This document shows positions 18,954 to 28,595 of a stretch of DNA of 37,537 bases, in pieces. This DNA comes from an uncultured Pelagibacteraceae bacterium (GTDB lineage Bacteria; Pseudomonadota; Alphaproteobacteria; Pelagibacterales; Pelagibacteraceae). The translations under genes and the position numbers were made by a program. The stretch covers positions 1-37,537 of the forward strand of contig CACDEK010000004.1 of NCBI GenBank assembly GCA_902551735.1, in the 5' to 3' direction. Positions within the stretch are counted from its first letter, which is position 1; the number at the start of each line of letters is the position of its first letter. Below the pieces are notes generated by a model. The model was given only the letters and a program-made list of their open reading frames with translations. It was not told the DNA's origin and made no database searches.

Positions 18954-20042
18954 TTACTTTGGGTCTAATGCTCTTGCGTCTTGGCTATTCCAACCAACGT
19001 TAATTTCATTCCCAAGTTTTATATCCATCCTCGCAGAACTATTAGGAACCTTAAGTATAAAGTCTTTATTGCCTAACAAATCTAATCTAACTCTTGTGTG
19101 ATCGCCATGGTAAATGACTTCTTCTATTTTACCTTTATGTTTATTATCCATTTTATTTTCAGGGTCTATAGTCGCTCTCTCAGGTCTTAAAGAAACAATA
19201 GTTCTTTCACCTTTTGATTTTACTCTAATCGGATTTGAAAATATTTCTACACCAGAATCTAATTTAACCTTGCACTTGTTTTCTGATATATCTGTGACCT
19301 CTCCTGAAAAGGTATTATTCTCTCCAATAAACTCAGCTACGAAAGAATTTACAGGTTCTTCATAAAGTTTGTCTGGACTTGAAAGTTGTTGAACCTTACC
19401 ATCATTAAATACTGCTATTCGATTTGACATTGTTAAAGCCTCACCTTGATCGTGAGTAACGTAAACTACAGTAACGCCAATACTTTCATGTATATGTTTT
19501 ATTTCATATTGCATACTTTCTCTTAAATTTTTATCTAAAGCTCCTAACGGTTCATCCATTAGTACTACTTGAGGATCAAATACTAAAGCTCTTGCTACAG
19601 CTACTCTTTGTTGTTGCCCACCAGATAATTGTCCTGGCATTCTTTTTTCAAAGCCTGAAAGTGAAACCATTGATAAAACTTTATCAACTTTTTTATCTAT
19701 TTCATCTTTTGCAATTTTTCTAACCTTTAAAGGAAATGCTAAATTTTCATAGACAGTCATATGAGGAAACAAAGCATAGTTTTGGAAAACCATTCCAATT
19801 CCTCTTTTATGAGGGGGAATATTTGAAATAGGATTTTGATCTAAAAAGATTTCTCCATTAGTTGGTGTTTCAAATCCTGCTAACATCATAAGGCATGTTG
19901 TTTTTCCAGAACCAGAAGGTCCCAACATTGTTATAAATTCACCCTCTGCAATATTTAAATTTAAATCTTTAACTACTAAAATTTTACCATCGTAGCTTTT
20001 ATCAACTTTATCAAATTTAACGAATTCCTGGTTCTTTGACAT
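18954..20042 (-). CDS. potA: ABC transporter ATP-binding protein, PotA-like
   Basis: Walker A 'GPSGSGKTT', 'LSGGQQQRVAVARAL', Walker B 'VVLMDEPLGALD', C-terminal TOBE-like region. Confidence 0.93.
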   Translation of the reverse strand: MSKNQEFVKFDKVDKSYDGKILVVKDLNLNIAEGEFITMLGPSGSGKTTCLMMLAGFETPTNGEIFLDQNPISNIPPHKRGIGMVFQNYALFPHMTVYENLAFPLKVRKIAKDEIDKKVDKVLSMVSLSGFEKRMPGQLSGGQQQRVAVARALVFDPQVVLMDEPLGALDKNLRESMQYEIKHIHESIGVTVVYVTHDQGEALTMSNRIAVFNDGKVQQLSSPDKLYEEPVNSFVAEFIGENNTFSGEVTDISENKCKVKLDSGVEIFSNPIRVKSKGERTIVSLRPERATIDPENKMDNKHKGKIEEVIYHGDHTRVRLDLLGNKDFILKVPNSSARMDIKLGNEINVGWNSQDARALDPK

Positions 20043-20082
20043 GAGAAGTTAAAACATTTGTGGAGTTTTTTTTCAAGCTATT

Positions 20083-21249
20083 TTATTTTATGTGCAAATC
20101 TCTAGAGTAATTGCAGAATAATTCGCTTCCACTATCGGTTACTCTTACAGACTCTGAAGCTTCAACTCCCCATTCACCAAATTGCATGACAGCAATCATA
20201 TGAAAACATACATTGGGCTGCAAAACTGTCATGTCACCTTTATAAATATTTAATGTGTGTTCACCCCAATCTGGTGGATACCCGATTCCAATAGAATAAC
20301 CTGTTCGAGATTCCTTTTTAATATTATACTTGTCTAACACTCCCCAAAACTTTTGAGCTACATCATTTGCTGTATTTCCAGGTTTTGTAGCAGATATACC
20401 TGCATCGAGAGCTTCATTTGTTGCTTTCATAGCATCAATTTTTTTTTGGTCTGGTTTTCCAAGAAGAACTGTTCTAGCCATTGGACAATGATATCTTTTG
20501 TTAACTCCTGATAGCTCAATTATAGTGGCTTCTCCTTTAACAAACTTTTCATCTGTTGCCGTTAAATGTGAGGCTGAAGTTCCTTTGCCTGTTGGTAATA
20601 ATGTTGCGATGCTTGCATATTCCCCACCAATTTCAGGTGTCCCTCTAAAAAGTGCTCTTTGTATTTCAGCAACTGCATCACATTGTCTAACTCCTGGATT
20701 AATATTTTCCATAGCTACCTTCATTCCTTCTTGAGATATTAAAGCTGCTCCTTTCATAAGGTTTATTTCTGCTTCAGATTTTACTAGTCTTGCCCAATTA
20801 ACAAGTCTTTCGGAGTCTTTAATTTTTGCATTAGGTAGTCCTTGTTTAAGTTTTTCATAACAATACGCAGTAAAATAATGACTATCCATTTCAACGCCAA
20901 TAGTTAACTTGTCCCAATTATTTTTCTTTATTAGTTCAATTAAAGGATCATATGGATGCATTGGCCATGTATGTATATATTTTTCTTCATAAACAATTAT
21001 ATTTTCTCTTTTTAAATAAGTTTTAATATATGCACCGCCAGCATCTTGGGCTCTTACAAAACACAAAGGTTCATCAGAATTTACATGAACTATTACACAT
21101 TGAGAGTAATAAAATGACCAAGCATCATATCCAGTTAAATAATTAATGTTATTTGTATCTTGAGAAATTAGTAGTTCAATACTCTTCTCTTGCATTGAAT
21201 TTTGAACTTTTTTTAATCTGTTTTTATATTCTTCTTTTGTAAATAACAT
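20083..21249 (-). CDS. doeA: M24-family creatinase/prolidase-fold hydrolase resembling ectoine hydrolase (DoeA/EutD)
   Basis: 'GGEYASIATLLPTGKGTSASHLT', 'RYHCPMARTVLLGKPD', 'SRTGYSIGIGYPPDWGEHTLNIYKGDMTVLQPN', 'WGVEASESVRVT' match remembered DoeA/EutD pattern. Confidence 0.78.
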   Translation of the reverse strand: MLFTKEEYKNRLKKVQNSMQEKSIELLISQDTNNINYLTGYDAWSFYYSQCVIVHVNSDEPLCFVRAQDAGGAYIKTYLKRENIIVYEEKYIHTWPMHPYDPLIELIKKNNWDKLTIGVEMDSHYFTAYCYEKLKQGLPNAKIKDSERLVNWARLVKSEAEINLMKGAALISQEGMKVAMENINPGVRQCDAVAEIQRALFRGTPEIGGEYASIATLLPTGKGTSASHLTATDEKFVKGEATIIELSGVNKRYHCPMARTVLLGKPDQKKIDAMKATNEALDAGISATKPGNTANDVAQKFWGVLDKYNIKKESRTGYSIGIGYPPDWGEHTLNIYKGDMTVLQPNVCFHMIAVMQFGEWGVEASESVRVTDSGSELFCNYSRDLHIK

Positions 21250-21251
21250 TT

Positions 21252-21998
21252 TTAATTTGCTGAAAAAAGTTTTCCAAAACCATTTATTGAATCATTAATA
21301 CCAATCTTTTTTAAAGTATCCCATATTAAAGCTTGATTGCTAGACAAAACTATTTTATTCAGTTTTTTTTCAAGCTTATCGATTATTGATAAAGCAGGCA
21401 AAGCTGTACATGAAATAAATAAGGCATCAGCTCCATTCAAATCCATTTTTAATAATACTTCGTACAAATAATCAGGATCAACCTTTCCAATATCTATATC
21501 TGATTCAATGTCAAAATAAGAGTTTGCGGTAATTTGAAATTTTTCTTTTTTAAAAAAATTTATTACCTCATCATTTAATTTTTTTGGATAAGGAGTAAAA
21601 ATTGCAATTTTTGTTAAATTTAATTTTTTAAGTGCTATAATAGAAGATGTACTTGGAGTTGTTACTTCTGCTTCTGGTTTTGCTTTTTTAATTTTGCTTT
21701 TTATAGAATCGTATCCTGCTGCAATTGTTCCTGAGGTACAGCCATAAACTACGCAATCGATTTTCTCTCCTGGAAGTATGTCTTGCGTTACATCGGTTAC
21801 GTTTTCAGACATTTTGATTAAATTTTCACGTGTTAGAGGATTAAAGCACTCAATTCTATTTACAAAAAAATCAATTCTTTTGTCTTTGATTACATTAATA
21901 AAATCTTTTTCGATCATATAGTCACTTGCAAGTGCAATTAAACCTATTTTTGGATTTTGATTATTGTTGAATTTTGGATCTATTTTTGTTGAATACAT
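21252..21998 (-). CDS. eutA: Asp/Glu racemase/maleate isomerase-fold protein resembling ectoine utilization protein EutA
   Basis: 'PKIGLIALASD', paired cysteines 'VVYGCTSGT' and 'LFISCTALPALSIIDKLE', 'VLSSNQALIWDTL'; 2 bp from doeA-like gene. Confidence 0.75.
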   Translation of the reverse strand: MYSTKIDPKFNNNQNPKIGLIALASDYMIEKDFINVIKDKRIDFFVNRIECFNPLTRENLIKMSENVTDVTQDILPGEKIDCVVYGCTSGTIAAGYDSIKSKIKKAKPEAEVTTPSTSSIIALKKLNLTKIAIFTPYPKKLNDEVINFFKKEKFQITANSYFDIESDIDIGKVDPDYLYEVLLKMDLNGADALFISCTALPALSIIDKLEKKLNKIVLSSNQALIWDTLKKIGINDSINGFGKLFSAN

Positions 21999-22057
21999 TT
22001 TTCAAAAAGAAATATATCATACGCTTTTGAATATTCATTAAAATTAAAGAGGTTAAT

Positions 22058-22999
22058 ATGAAAATAGGTTTTATAGGACTTGGAAACGTAGGTGGAAAGC
22101 TTGCGGGTAGTTTAATAAGGAATAAATTTAATTTAACTATTAAAGATTTAGATAAAAAAATCGAAAAAGGTTTTGTTGATAAAGGAGCAAATATTGCAAA
22201 TAATGCTAAAGAATTAGCTGAGAATGTTGATTTGATAATCACTTGCTTACCTTCACCTCAAATTTGTGCTGAAGTTATGGAGGCAGCAGATGGTGTAATA
22301 AATGGTCTTTCTAAAAATAAAATTTGGCTAGAAATGAGCACAACTGATGAATCTGAAGTAAAAAGATTAGGAAAATTAGTTTCTGCAAAAGGAGCAATTC
22401 CTCTTGATGGTCCTGTAAGCGGAGGATGTCACAGAGCTGCAACTGGAAATATTGCTGTGTTTGTTGGTGGTGAGAGAAAAGCTTTTGAAAAAATATTACC
22501 TGTCTTAACTGTTATGGGTAGAAAAGTTTTACATACAGGTGATCTTGGTACTGCTTCAATTTTAAAATTAATTACTAATTATCTAGCTTCAACACATTTA
22601 GCTGCATTAGGAGAAGCCTGGACTGTTGCTAAAAAATCTAATTTAGATTTAGTTAAAACTTATAAAGGTATTGCAGTTTCATCTGGAAATTCATTTGTTC
22701 ACGAAACAGAAAGCCAAGTAATTTTAAATGGTTCTTATAATATTAATTTTACAATGGATTTAGTTGTAAAAGACATAACTTTATTTGATAATCTGGCCAA
22801 CAAATTAAATGTACATCCTGAAATTTCCCCACTAATAGTAAAAATATTTAAAGATGGTCAGAAAAAGTATGGCTCTAGAGCTTGGTCCTCTATGATAGTT
22901 AAAAGAATGGAAGATCAAAATAATATAGATTTTAGAGAAAAGGGTTTTCCTTCAGAATTAGTCGATAATGAGCCTGAAGAAAAAGGTAGTGAGATATAA
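22058..22999 (+). CDS. 3-hydroxyisobutyrate/beta-hydroxyacid dehydrogenase family protein
   Basis: 'MKIGFIGLGNVGGKLAGSLIRN' NAD(P) motif; 'GPVSGGCHRAATGNIAVFVGG', 'KLITNYLAS'. Confidence 0.9.
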   Translation: MKIGFIGLGNVGGKLAGSLIRNKFNLTIKDLDKKIEKGFVDKGANIANNAKELAENVDLIITCLPSPQICAEVMEAADGVINGLSKNKIWLEMSTTDESEVKRLGKLVSAKGAIPLDGPVSGGCHRAATGNIAVFVGGERKAFEKILPVLTVMGRKVLHTGDLGTASILKLITNYLASTHLAALGEAWTVAKKSNLDLVKTYKGIAVSSGNSFVHETESQVILNGSYNINFTMDLVVKDITLFDNLANKLNVHPEISPLIVKIFKDGQKKYGSRAWSSMIVKRMEDQNNIDFREKGFPSELVDNEPEEKGSEI

Positions 23000-23055
23000 A
23001 ATTTATATTTCTTTTTACTTAAAATGAGATTAGGCTTTTAAAAAAAGAGAAATTT

Positions 23056-24102
23056 ATGAGTAAGAATTTAATAGAAAGACTTAACAACGGACCTGTTCTT
23101 TGCGCTGAAGGATATTTATTTGCTATGGAAAGAAGAGGATATCTGCAAGCTGGAGCATTTGTTCCTGAAGTAGTATTAGAACATCCAGAGGTAGTTTCAC
23201 AATTACATAGAGAATTTATAAGATCTGGAAGTGAAGTTGTTCAAGCATTCACTTATTATGGACATAGAGAAAAACTTAGAATAATTGGTAAAGAAAAACT
23301 TCTTGAGTCTCTACAAAAAAATGCATTAAAAATTGCAAATGATGCAAGAAATGAATTTAAAGATCTTGATCTAATGGTTGCAGGAAATGTTGCTAATACA
23401 AATGTTTATGATCCAAACGAAAAAAAAAGTAATATAGAATGTCAAAAAATGTTTGAAGAGCAAGTAGCTTGGGCTAAAGAAGCTGGTGTTGATTTTATAA
23501 TTGCAGAAACAATTACTTGGGTTGAAGAATTAAAAATTGCACTTAAAGTTATAAAAGATGCAGGACTCATTGCTGTTTGTAACTATGCTTTTAGAAGAGA
23601 TGGTAAAACAAGAGACGGGTACTCACCTGGAGATGCCTGTAAAGTTTTAGAAGACAATGGAGCTGATGTAGTTGGTTTAAATTGTTTTAGAGGACCTAAA
23701 ATGACAATGAAGCTTTTGCCAGAAATAAGAAAAGCAGTTTCTTGCCATGTTGCTGCACTTCCTGTCCCTTATAGAACTACAGAAAAAGATCCTGGTTTTT
23801 TAAATCAAAAAGACGATGGTTGCGATTGTATACCTGGAGGAAATGCTTTTCCTGTAGCGCTAGATAATTTGTATTGCAATAGATATGAAATGGCTGAATT
23901 TGCAAAAGAATGTGCTGAAAAAAAAATAAATTTTATAGGAATTTGCTGTGGTGCAGAACCTCATCATGTTCGAGAAATGGCGGTAGCTTTAGGAAGAAAG
24001 CCTATTTCATATAAATATTATCCTGACATGACCAAGCATTATGCTCACGGAAATGACCCAACTTTGAAAAAACATAATACAGACGCAGCAAAAACATTAT
24101 AA
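23056..24102 (+). CDS. bhmT: betaine-homocysteine S-methyltransferase-like (homocysteine methyltransferase family)
   Basis: 'VLCAEGYLFAMERRGYLQAGAFVPEVVLEHPEVV', 'QAFTYYGHREKL', zinc ligands 'GLNCFRGP' and 'GICCGAEPHHVREMA'. Confidence 0.88.
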   Translation: MSKNLIERLNNGPVLCAEGYLFAMERRGYLQAGAFVPEVVLEHPEVVSQLHREFIRSGSEVVQAFTYYGHREKLRIIGKEKLLESLQKNALKIANDARNEFKDLDLMVAGNVANTNVYDPNEKKSNIECQKMFEEQVAWAKEAGVDFIIAETITWVEELKIALKVIKDAGLIAVCNYAFRRDGKTRDGYSPGDACKVLEDNGADVVGLNCFRGPKMTMKLLPEIRKAVSCHVAALPVPYRTTEKDPGFLNQKDDGCDCIPGGNAFPVALDNLYCNRYEMAEFAKECAEKKINFIGICCGAEPHHVREMAVALGRKPISYKYYPDMTKHYAHGNDPTLKKHNTDAAKTL

Positions 24103-24111
24103 GGAAAACTA

Positions 24112-26517
24112 ATGGAAAAGCATGCGAAGGTGGTAATAATTGGAGGAGGTGTTGTAGGCTGCTCTATACTTTATCATCTATCAAAATTTGGATTAAAAGA
24201 TTGTATTTTATTAGAAAGAAATGAATTAACATCAGGATCTTCTTGGCATGCCGCTGGCAATGTTCATGTAATTTCTTCTGATCCCAATATTTCTAGAATG
24301 ATGGCCTATACCATAGGTCTTTATAAAGAAATTGAAAAAGAGTCTGGTCATGCAATTGGTTTCAAACCAAGCGGTGGTTTTTACTTAGCTTCTAACGAAG
24401 TTTGGGCCGACTATTTAAAAAGAGAAAGATCTAAAGCAAGATATATGGGTCTTGATCAAGAATTTATTTCTCTTGATGAAGTAAAAAAAAAAAATCCTCT
24501 AATAGATCCAAAAAGATATCTTTTAGCTTTATGGGATCCAATAGATGGTGAAGTAGATCCTTCGGGTGTTACTTATGCTTTTGCAAAAGCTGCAAAAGTC
24601 CATGGTGGAAAATATTATACTCATACAACTGTTAAAGAAACTAAACAAAAAAAAGATGGCTCATGGGATGTAATTACTGATAAAGGAAATGTTAATGCCG
24701 AAATAGTTATTAATGCTGGAGGGTTATGGGCTAGAGAAGTTGGTAAGTTAGCTGGTATAAATTTACCTGTCCAACCTATGGAACATCATTATTTAATTAC
24801 AGAAGCAATTCCAGAAATTGAAGCTATGGGTAATCAAAGATTACCTATCGGTACTGACTTTGAAGGAAATATTTATTTTAGACAAGAAGGAAAAGGAATG
24901 CTTCTTGGAACTTATGAACCTAAATCTACTGCTTGGAAAGTAGAAGGTACACCAATAAACTTTGGTCATGAACTTTTAGAACCAAAGCTAGATAATATTC
25001 AGGATAGGTTGGCAATTGGATTTGAAAGAATGCCAGCTTTAGAAAAAGCTGGAATTAAAAATATTGTAAATGGTCCTTTTACTTTTGGGCCTGATGGAAG
25101 TCCATTAATTGGTCCTGTACCAGGAATGAAAAATTATTGGGTAGCAGTAGGTGTGATGGCTGGCTTCTGTCAAGGTGGAGGAGTTGGCAAATGTATTGCG
25201 GAATGGATAATAGATGGAGAACCATCGATTGATGTTTGGGCAATGGATGTTGCAAGATTTGGAGATTATGCATCACCTCAGTACGGAACAATAAAATCTT
25301 CAGAAAATTATGAGAGAAGATTTATAATGACTTTTCCTAACGAAACTTTGCCAAAAGGAAGAAAACAAAAAACTACAGCTTTGTATGATCGTTTTGTTTC
25401 AAAAGGAGCTGTTATGGGAGATAGTTTTGGTTTAGAAAACGTTCTGTGGTTTGCAAATAATAAAGAAGATGCTCATGAAGAACCAACAATTAAAAGATCA
25501 AGATCACACGATTATGTGTCTAAGGAAGTATTAAATGTTAGAGAAAATGTAGGAGCTATTGAAGTTGCAAACTTTTCAAAACATGAATTTAAAGGACCTG
25601 ATGCTGGAAAATTTTTAGATCATATTTTAGCAGGCAAATTACCCAAACCTGGAAGAATTTCATTAAGTCCAATGCTAACATATAGAGGTAAATTGTATGG
25701 AGATTTAACCGTTGCTTGCCTTAAAGAAAATCTATTTATGATTTTTGGATCTGGTGCAGCTCAAGAAATGCATAGAAGATGGTTTGAAAGTCATATTGAT
25801 AAATTTAATGTAAAATACTCTAATAGATCCGATGATTTTCATGGGATAGCTATAGCTGGTCCAAAGTCTAGAAAATTATTTCAAAAATTAGTTAGGGAAG
25901 ATGTATCCAATGAAAATTTTAAATTTAGAGATACAAGACAAATGTTTGTTGCCGGTGTGCCTGCAATAGTTAATAGAATTTCTTTTACTGGAGAACTTGG
26001 GTACGAAATTTATGTTGCTCCACATTTTCAATTAAAACTTTACGAAGAAATAGAAAATGCTGGTAAAGAATTTAACTTAAAGCCTTTTGGTGGAAGAGCC
26101 CTAATGTCAATGAGACTGGAAAAAAGTTGGGGTGCTTGGACATTAGATTTTAGGCCAGATTTTACAGCTAAAGAATCTGGTTTAGATATTTTTATTGATT
26201 GGAAAAAAGATTTTATTGGTAAAAAAAGTGCAGAAAAAGATATGAGCAACCTTAAACTCACTCCAATGATTGTTGAAACAAAGGATATTGATGTGACAAA
26301 TAATGAAGCTGTAATAAAAGATGGCAAAAGTATTGGTTACATCACATCAGGTGGTTACGCTCACTTTGTAAAAAAAAGTGTCGCATACTCTTATTTAGAT
26401 AAAGAAATTTTAAAAACGAATAGTAAATTTCAGGTTGAAATTAATGGTGATTATTACAATTGTTCAATAATAAAAGAGCCATTATATGATCCACGTGGAA
26501 CAAAAATGAGGTCATAA
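24112..26517 (+). CDS. FAD-dependent oxidoreductase with C-terminal GcvT/aminomethyltransferase domain (dimethylglycine/sarcosine dehydrogenase-like)
   Basis: N-terminal 'KVVIIGGGVVGCSILYHLSKFG', 'SSWHAAGNVH', 'VQPMEHHYLITE', C-terminal GcvT-like 'GELGYEIYV...FGGRALMSMRLEKSWGAW'. Confidence 0.92.
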   Translation: MEKHAKVVIIGGGVVGCSILYHLSKFGLKDCILLERNELTSGSSWHAAGNVHVISSDPNISRMMAYTIGLYKEIEKESGHAIGFKPSGGFYLASNEVWADYLKRERSKARYMGLDQEFISLDEVKKKNPLIDPKRYLLALWDPIDGEVDPSGVTYAFAKAAKVHGGKYYTHTTVKETKQKKDGSWDVITDKGNVNAEIVINAGGLWAREVGKLAGINLPVQPMEHHYLITEAIPEIEAMGNQRLPIGTDFEGNIYFRQEGKGMLLGTYEPKSTAWKVEGTPINFGHELLEPKLDNIQDRLAIGFERMPALEKAGIKNIVNGPFTFGPDGSPLIGPVPGMKNYWVAVGVMAGFCQGGGVGKCIAEWIIDGEPSIDVWAMDVARFGDYASPQYGTIKSSENYERRFIMTFPNETLPKGRKQKTTALYDRFVSKGAVMGDSFGLENVLWFANNKEDAHEEPTIKRSRSHDYVSKEVLNVRENVGAIEVANFSKHEFKGPDAGKFLDHILAGKLPKPGRISLSPMLTYRGKLYGDLTVACLKENLFMIFGSGAAQEMHRRWFESHIDKFNVKYSNRSDDFHGIAIAGPKSRKLFQKLVREDVSNENFKFRDTRQMFVAGVPAIVNRISFTGELGYEIYVAPHFQLKLYEEIENAGKEFNLKPFGGRALMSMRLEKSWGAWTLDFRPDFTAKESGLDIFIDWKKDFIGKKSAEKDMSNLKLTPMIVETKDIDVTNNEAVIKDGKSIGYITSGGYAHFVKKSVAYSYLDKEILKTNSKFQVEINGDYYNCSIIKEPLYDPRGTKMRS

Positions 26518-26599
26518 TCTATTTTTGGTTGAATCTTATTTGATTTTTTCCCTTAAATATGTTTCTTTTTATAAATATAAACTTACGTAAGGGGAAATA

Positions 26600-27625
26600 A
26601 TGAAAATAAAAAAAATAATAATTTCTGCACTTTCTGTTTTGTTGTTTGGAGCTTTTACTTCAGTAGCAAATGCAGATTGTGGGAAGCTAGTTGTTGCTGA
26701 GCAAAACTGGGCATCGGCTGAATTAATGGCTAATGTTGATAAAATTATTTTAGAAGAGGGGTACGGGTGCGAAGTAGAACTAGTTCCTGGTGCTACAATG
26801 CCAACTTTTACTTCTATGAATGATAAAGGAACACCAGATATGAACCCGGAACAATGGGCAAACGCAGTTGTTGAACCATTAAAAGAAGCTGTAGCTGCAA
26901 AAAGAATAATCGTAGCTAACAAAGCACCTATCACTGGTCTTGGTGAGGGTTGGTGGATTACTCCTGGAACTATTGCAAAAATTCCAGAAATAAAAGGCAT
27001 GACTGCTGTCGAGATACTAGAACACCCGGAATGGTTTCCAAGCAAAGAAGATCCTTCTAAAGGAGCTTTTGTTGGTTGTCCTGCTGGTTGGGGATGTCAA
27101 ATAGCTAACGCAAATCTTTTTAGGGCTTTTGAAATGGAAAAAAAAGGCTGGGTTTTAATTGATCCAGGTTCTGCTGCAGGTTTAGATGGTACAATTTCTA
27201 AAGCAGCTGACTCAGGAGATCCTTGGTTTGGATATTACTGGAACCCTACTTCAATGGTTGGAAAATATGATTTGCAAGCAGTTGATTTTGGAGTTCCTTA
27301 TGCAGGAGCTGAGAATTGGAACAACTGTATAATGTTGCCTGATGAACAGTGTGCAGATCCAAAACCATCAGCTTGGACTAAATCAGAGGTAAACTCTTTA
27401 GTTTCTGCAAATTTTGCAGCAACTGGAGGAAAAGACGTTTTAAAATATGTTGAAAAACGTACTTACCCTGGTCCTATAATGAATGGAATGCTAGTTTACA
27501 TGGCTGATAACCAAGCAAAAGGTTCTGATGCAGCAATTGAGTTTTTAGTTCGTCATCCTGAAGTTTGGGAAAAATGGGTAACACCAGCTGTTGCAAAAAA
27601 AGTTAAAGCTGGAATTGGTCTTTAA
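26600..27625 (+). CDS. glycine betaine/carnitine/choline-type ABC substrate-binding protein (QAT family)
   Basis: Signal peptide; 'KLVVAEQNWASAELMANVDKIILEEGYGCEVELVPG' OpuAC/ProX-type domain. Confidence 0.9.
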   Translation: MKIKKIIISALSVLLFGAFTSVANADCGKLVVAEQNWASAELMANVDKIILEEGYGCEVELVPGATMPTFTSMNDKGTPDMNPEQWANAVVEPLKEAVAAKRIIVANKAPITGLGEGWWITPGTIAKIPEIKGMTAVEILEHPEWFPSKEDPSKGAFVGCPAGWGCQIANANLFRAFEMEKKGWVLIDPGSAAGLDGTISKAADSGDPWFGYYWNPTSMVGKYDLQAVDFGVPYAGAENWNNCIMLPDEQCADPKPSAWTKSEVNSLVSANFAATGGKDVLKYVEKRTYPGPIMNGMLVYMADNQAKGSDAAIEFLVRHPEVWEKWVTPAVAKKVKAGIGL

Positions 27626-27643
27626 AATATAAAACTTAATTTT

Positions 27644-27675
27644 ACAACGAGCCTATTTAAATATAGGCTCGTTGT
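27644..27675 (+). terminator. Intercistronic hairpin between binding protein and permease
   Basis: ACAACGAGCCTAT-TTAAAT-ATAGGCTCGTTGT, 13-bp perfect stem followed by GTTGTTT; no long T-tract, so may be attenuator or 3' stabiliser. Confidence 0.75.
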
Positions 27676-27691
27676 GTTGTTTGGAAACTAA

Positions 27692-28576
27692 ATGGAATTT
27701 TTTACAAAATTTCCTGTAATGGAGAGATCAGCTCTCGCTGAGTTAAGAAAAGGTATTGATTTTGTTTTTAGAGATTTTTCTAAAGCATACGGTGATGGTA
27801 TAGAAGCTTTTTTTGATCCAATATTATTTTTTTTGGTTAGATTTGAAAAAATAATGATTAATTCCCCTTGGCCAATAATAATTATTATTATTTGCGGTTT
27901 AGCTTGGATAGGATCAAGAAGCTGGAAGCTTGTTTTAGGAACAGCAATATCATTCTTTCTTATAGGTTACTTTGGTATGTGGAAAGACTGCATGGCAACT
28001 GTAGCAATTATTACAGTATGTACGATTTTATGTATAGCTGTGGGAATTCCTGTAGGAATATTAATGGCAAGATCAAATAGAGTGGAAAAAGCAATGCTTC
28101 CAATTTTAGATATGATGCAGACTATTCCTAGTTTCGTATATTTAATTCCAATACTTATGTTACTTGGGATAGGAAAAGTTCCTGGACTAATTGCTATTTG
28201 TATTTACGCAGTTCCTCCAATAATAAGATTAACAAATTTAGGTATAAGAGAAGTAGATAAAGAAACAATAGAAGCTAGTGAAGCTTTTGGAGCTACTAAA
28301 TTACAAAAATTAAGAACTGTTCAAATACCTTTGGCTTTACCGACTGTATTTGCGGGTGTTAACCAAACAATCATGATGGCTTTGGCAATGGTTGTTATTG
28401 CTTCAATGATAGGTGTTAAAGGTTTAGGTGTGCCTATTTTAAGAGCTGTAATGAACCAGTATCTAGCTTTAGGATTATTTAATGGTTTAGCTATTGTAGC
28501 AATAGCAATAATTTTTGATAGAATATCTCAAGAATACGGTCGAAGAATTCAAAAACATCGTGGTTTAAAAAGATAA
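27692..28576 (+). CDS. QAT-type ABC permease (ProW/OpuAB-like)
   Basis: 'GIPVGILMARSNRVEKAMLPILDMMQTIPSFVYLIPILMLLGIGKVPG' permease signature. Confidence 0.93.
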   Translation: MEFFTKFPVMERSALAELRKGIDFVFRDFSKAYGDGIEAFFDPILFFLVRFEKIMINSPWPIIIIIICGLAWIGSRSWKLVLGTAISFFLIGYFGMWKDCMATVAIITVCTILCIAVGIPVGILMARSNRVEKAMLPILDMMQTIPSFVYLIPILMLLGIGKVPGLIAICIYAVPPIIRLTNLGIREVDKETIEASEAFGATKLQKLRTVQIPLALPTVFAGVNQTIMMALAMVVIASMIGVKGLGVPILRAVMNQYLALGLFNGLAIVAIAIIFDRISQEYGRRIQKHRGLKR

Positions 28577-28595
28577 TATATAGTAAGCATTTAAA

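Noticed and set aside
23000-23055. Possible SAM riboswitch (SAM-II/SAM-V classes are known near methionine-cycle genes in SAR11) upstream of the BHMT-like gene
   Set aside because: The leader is only 56 nt of AT-rich sequence and I could not recognise the conserved core; a covariance-model search would be needed.
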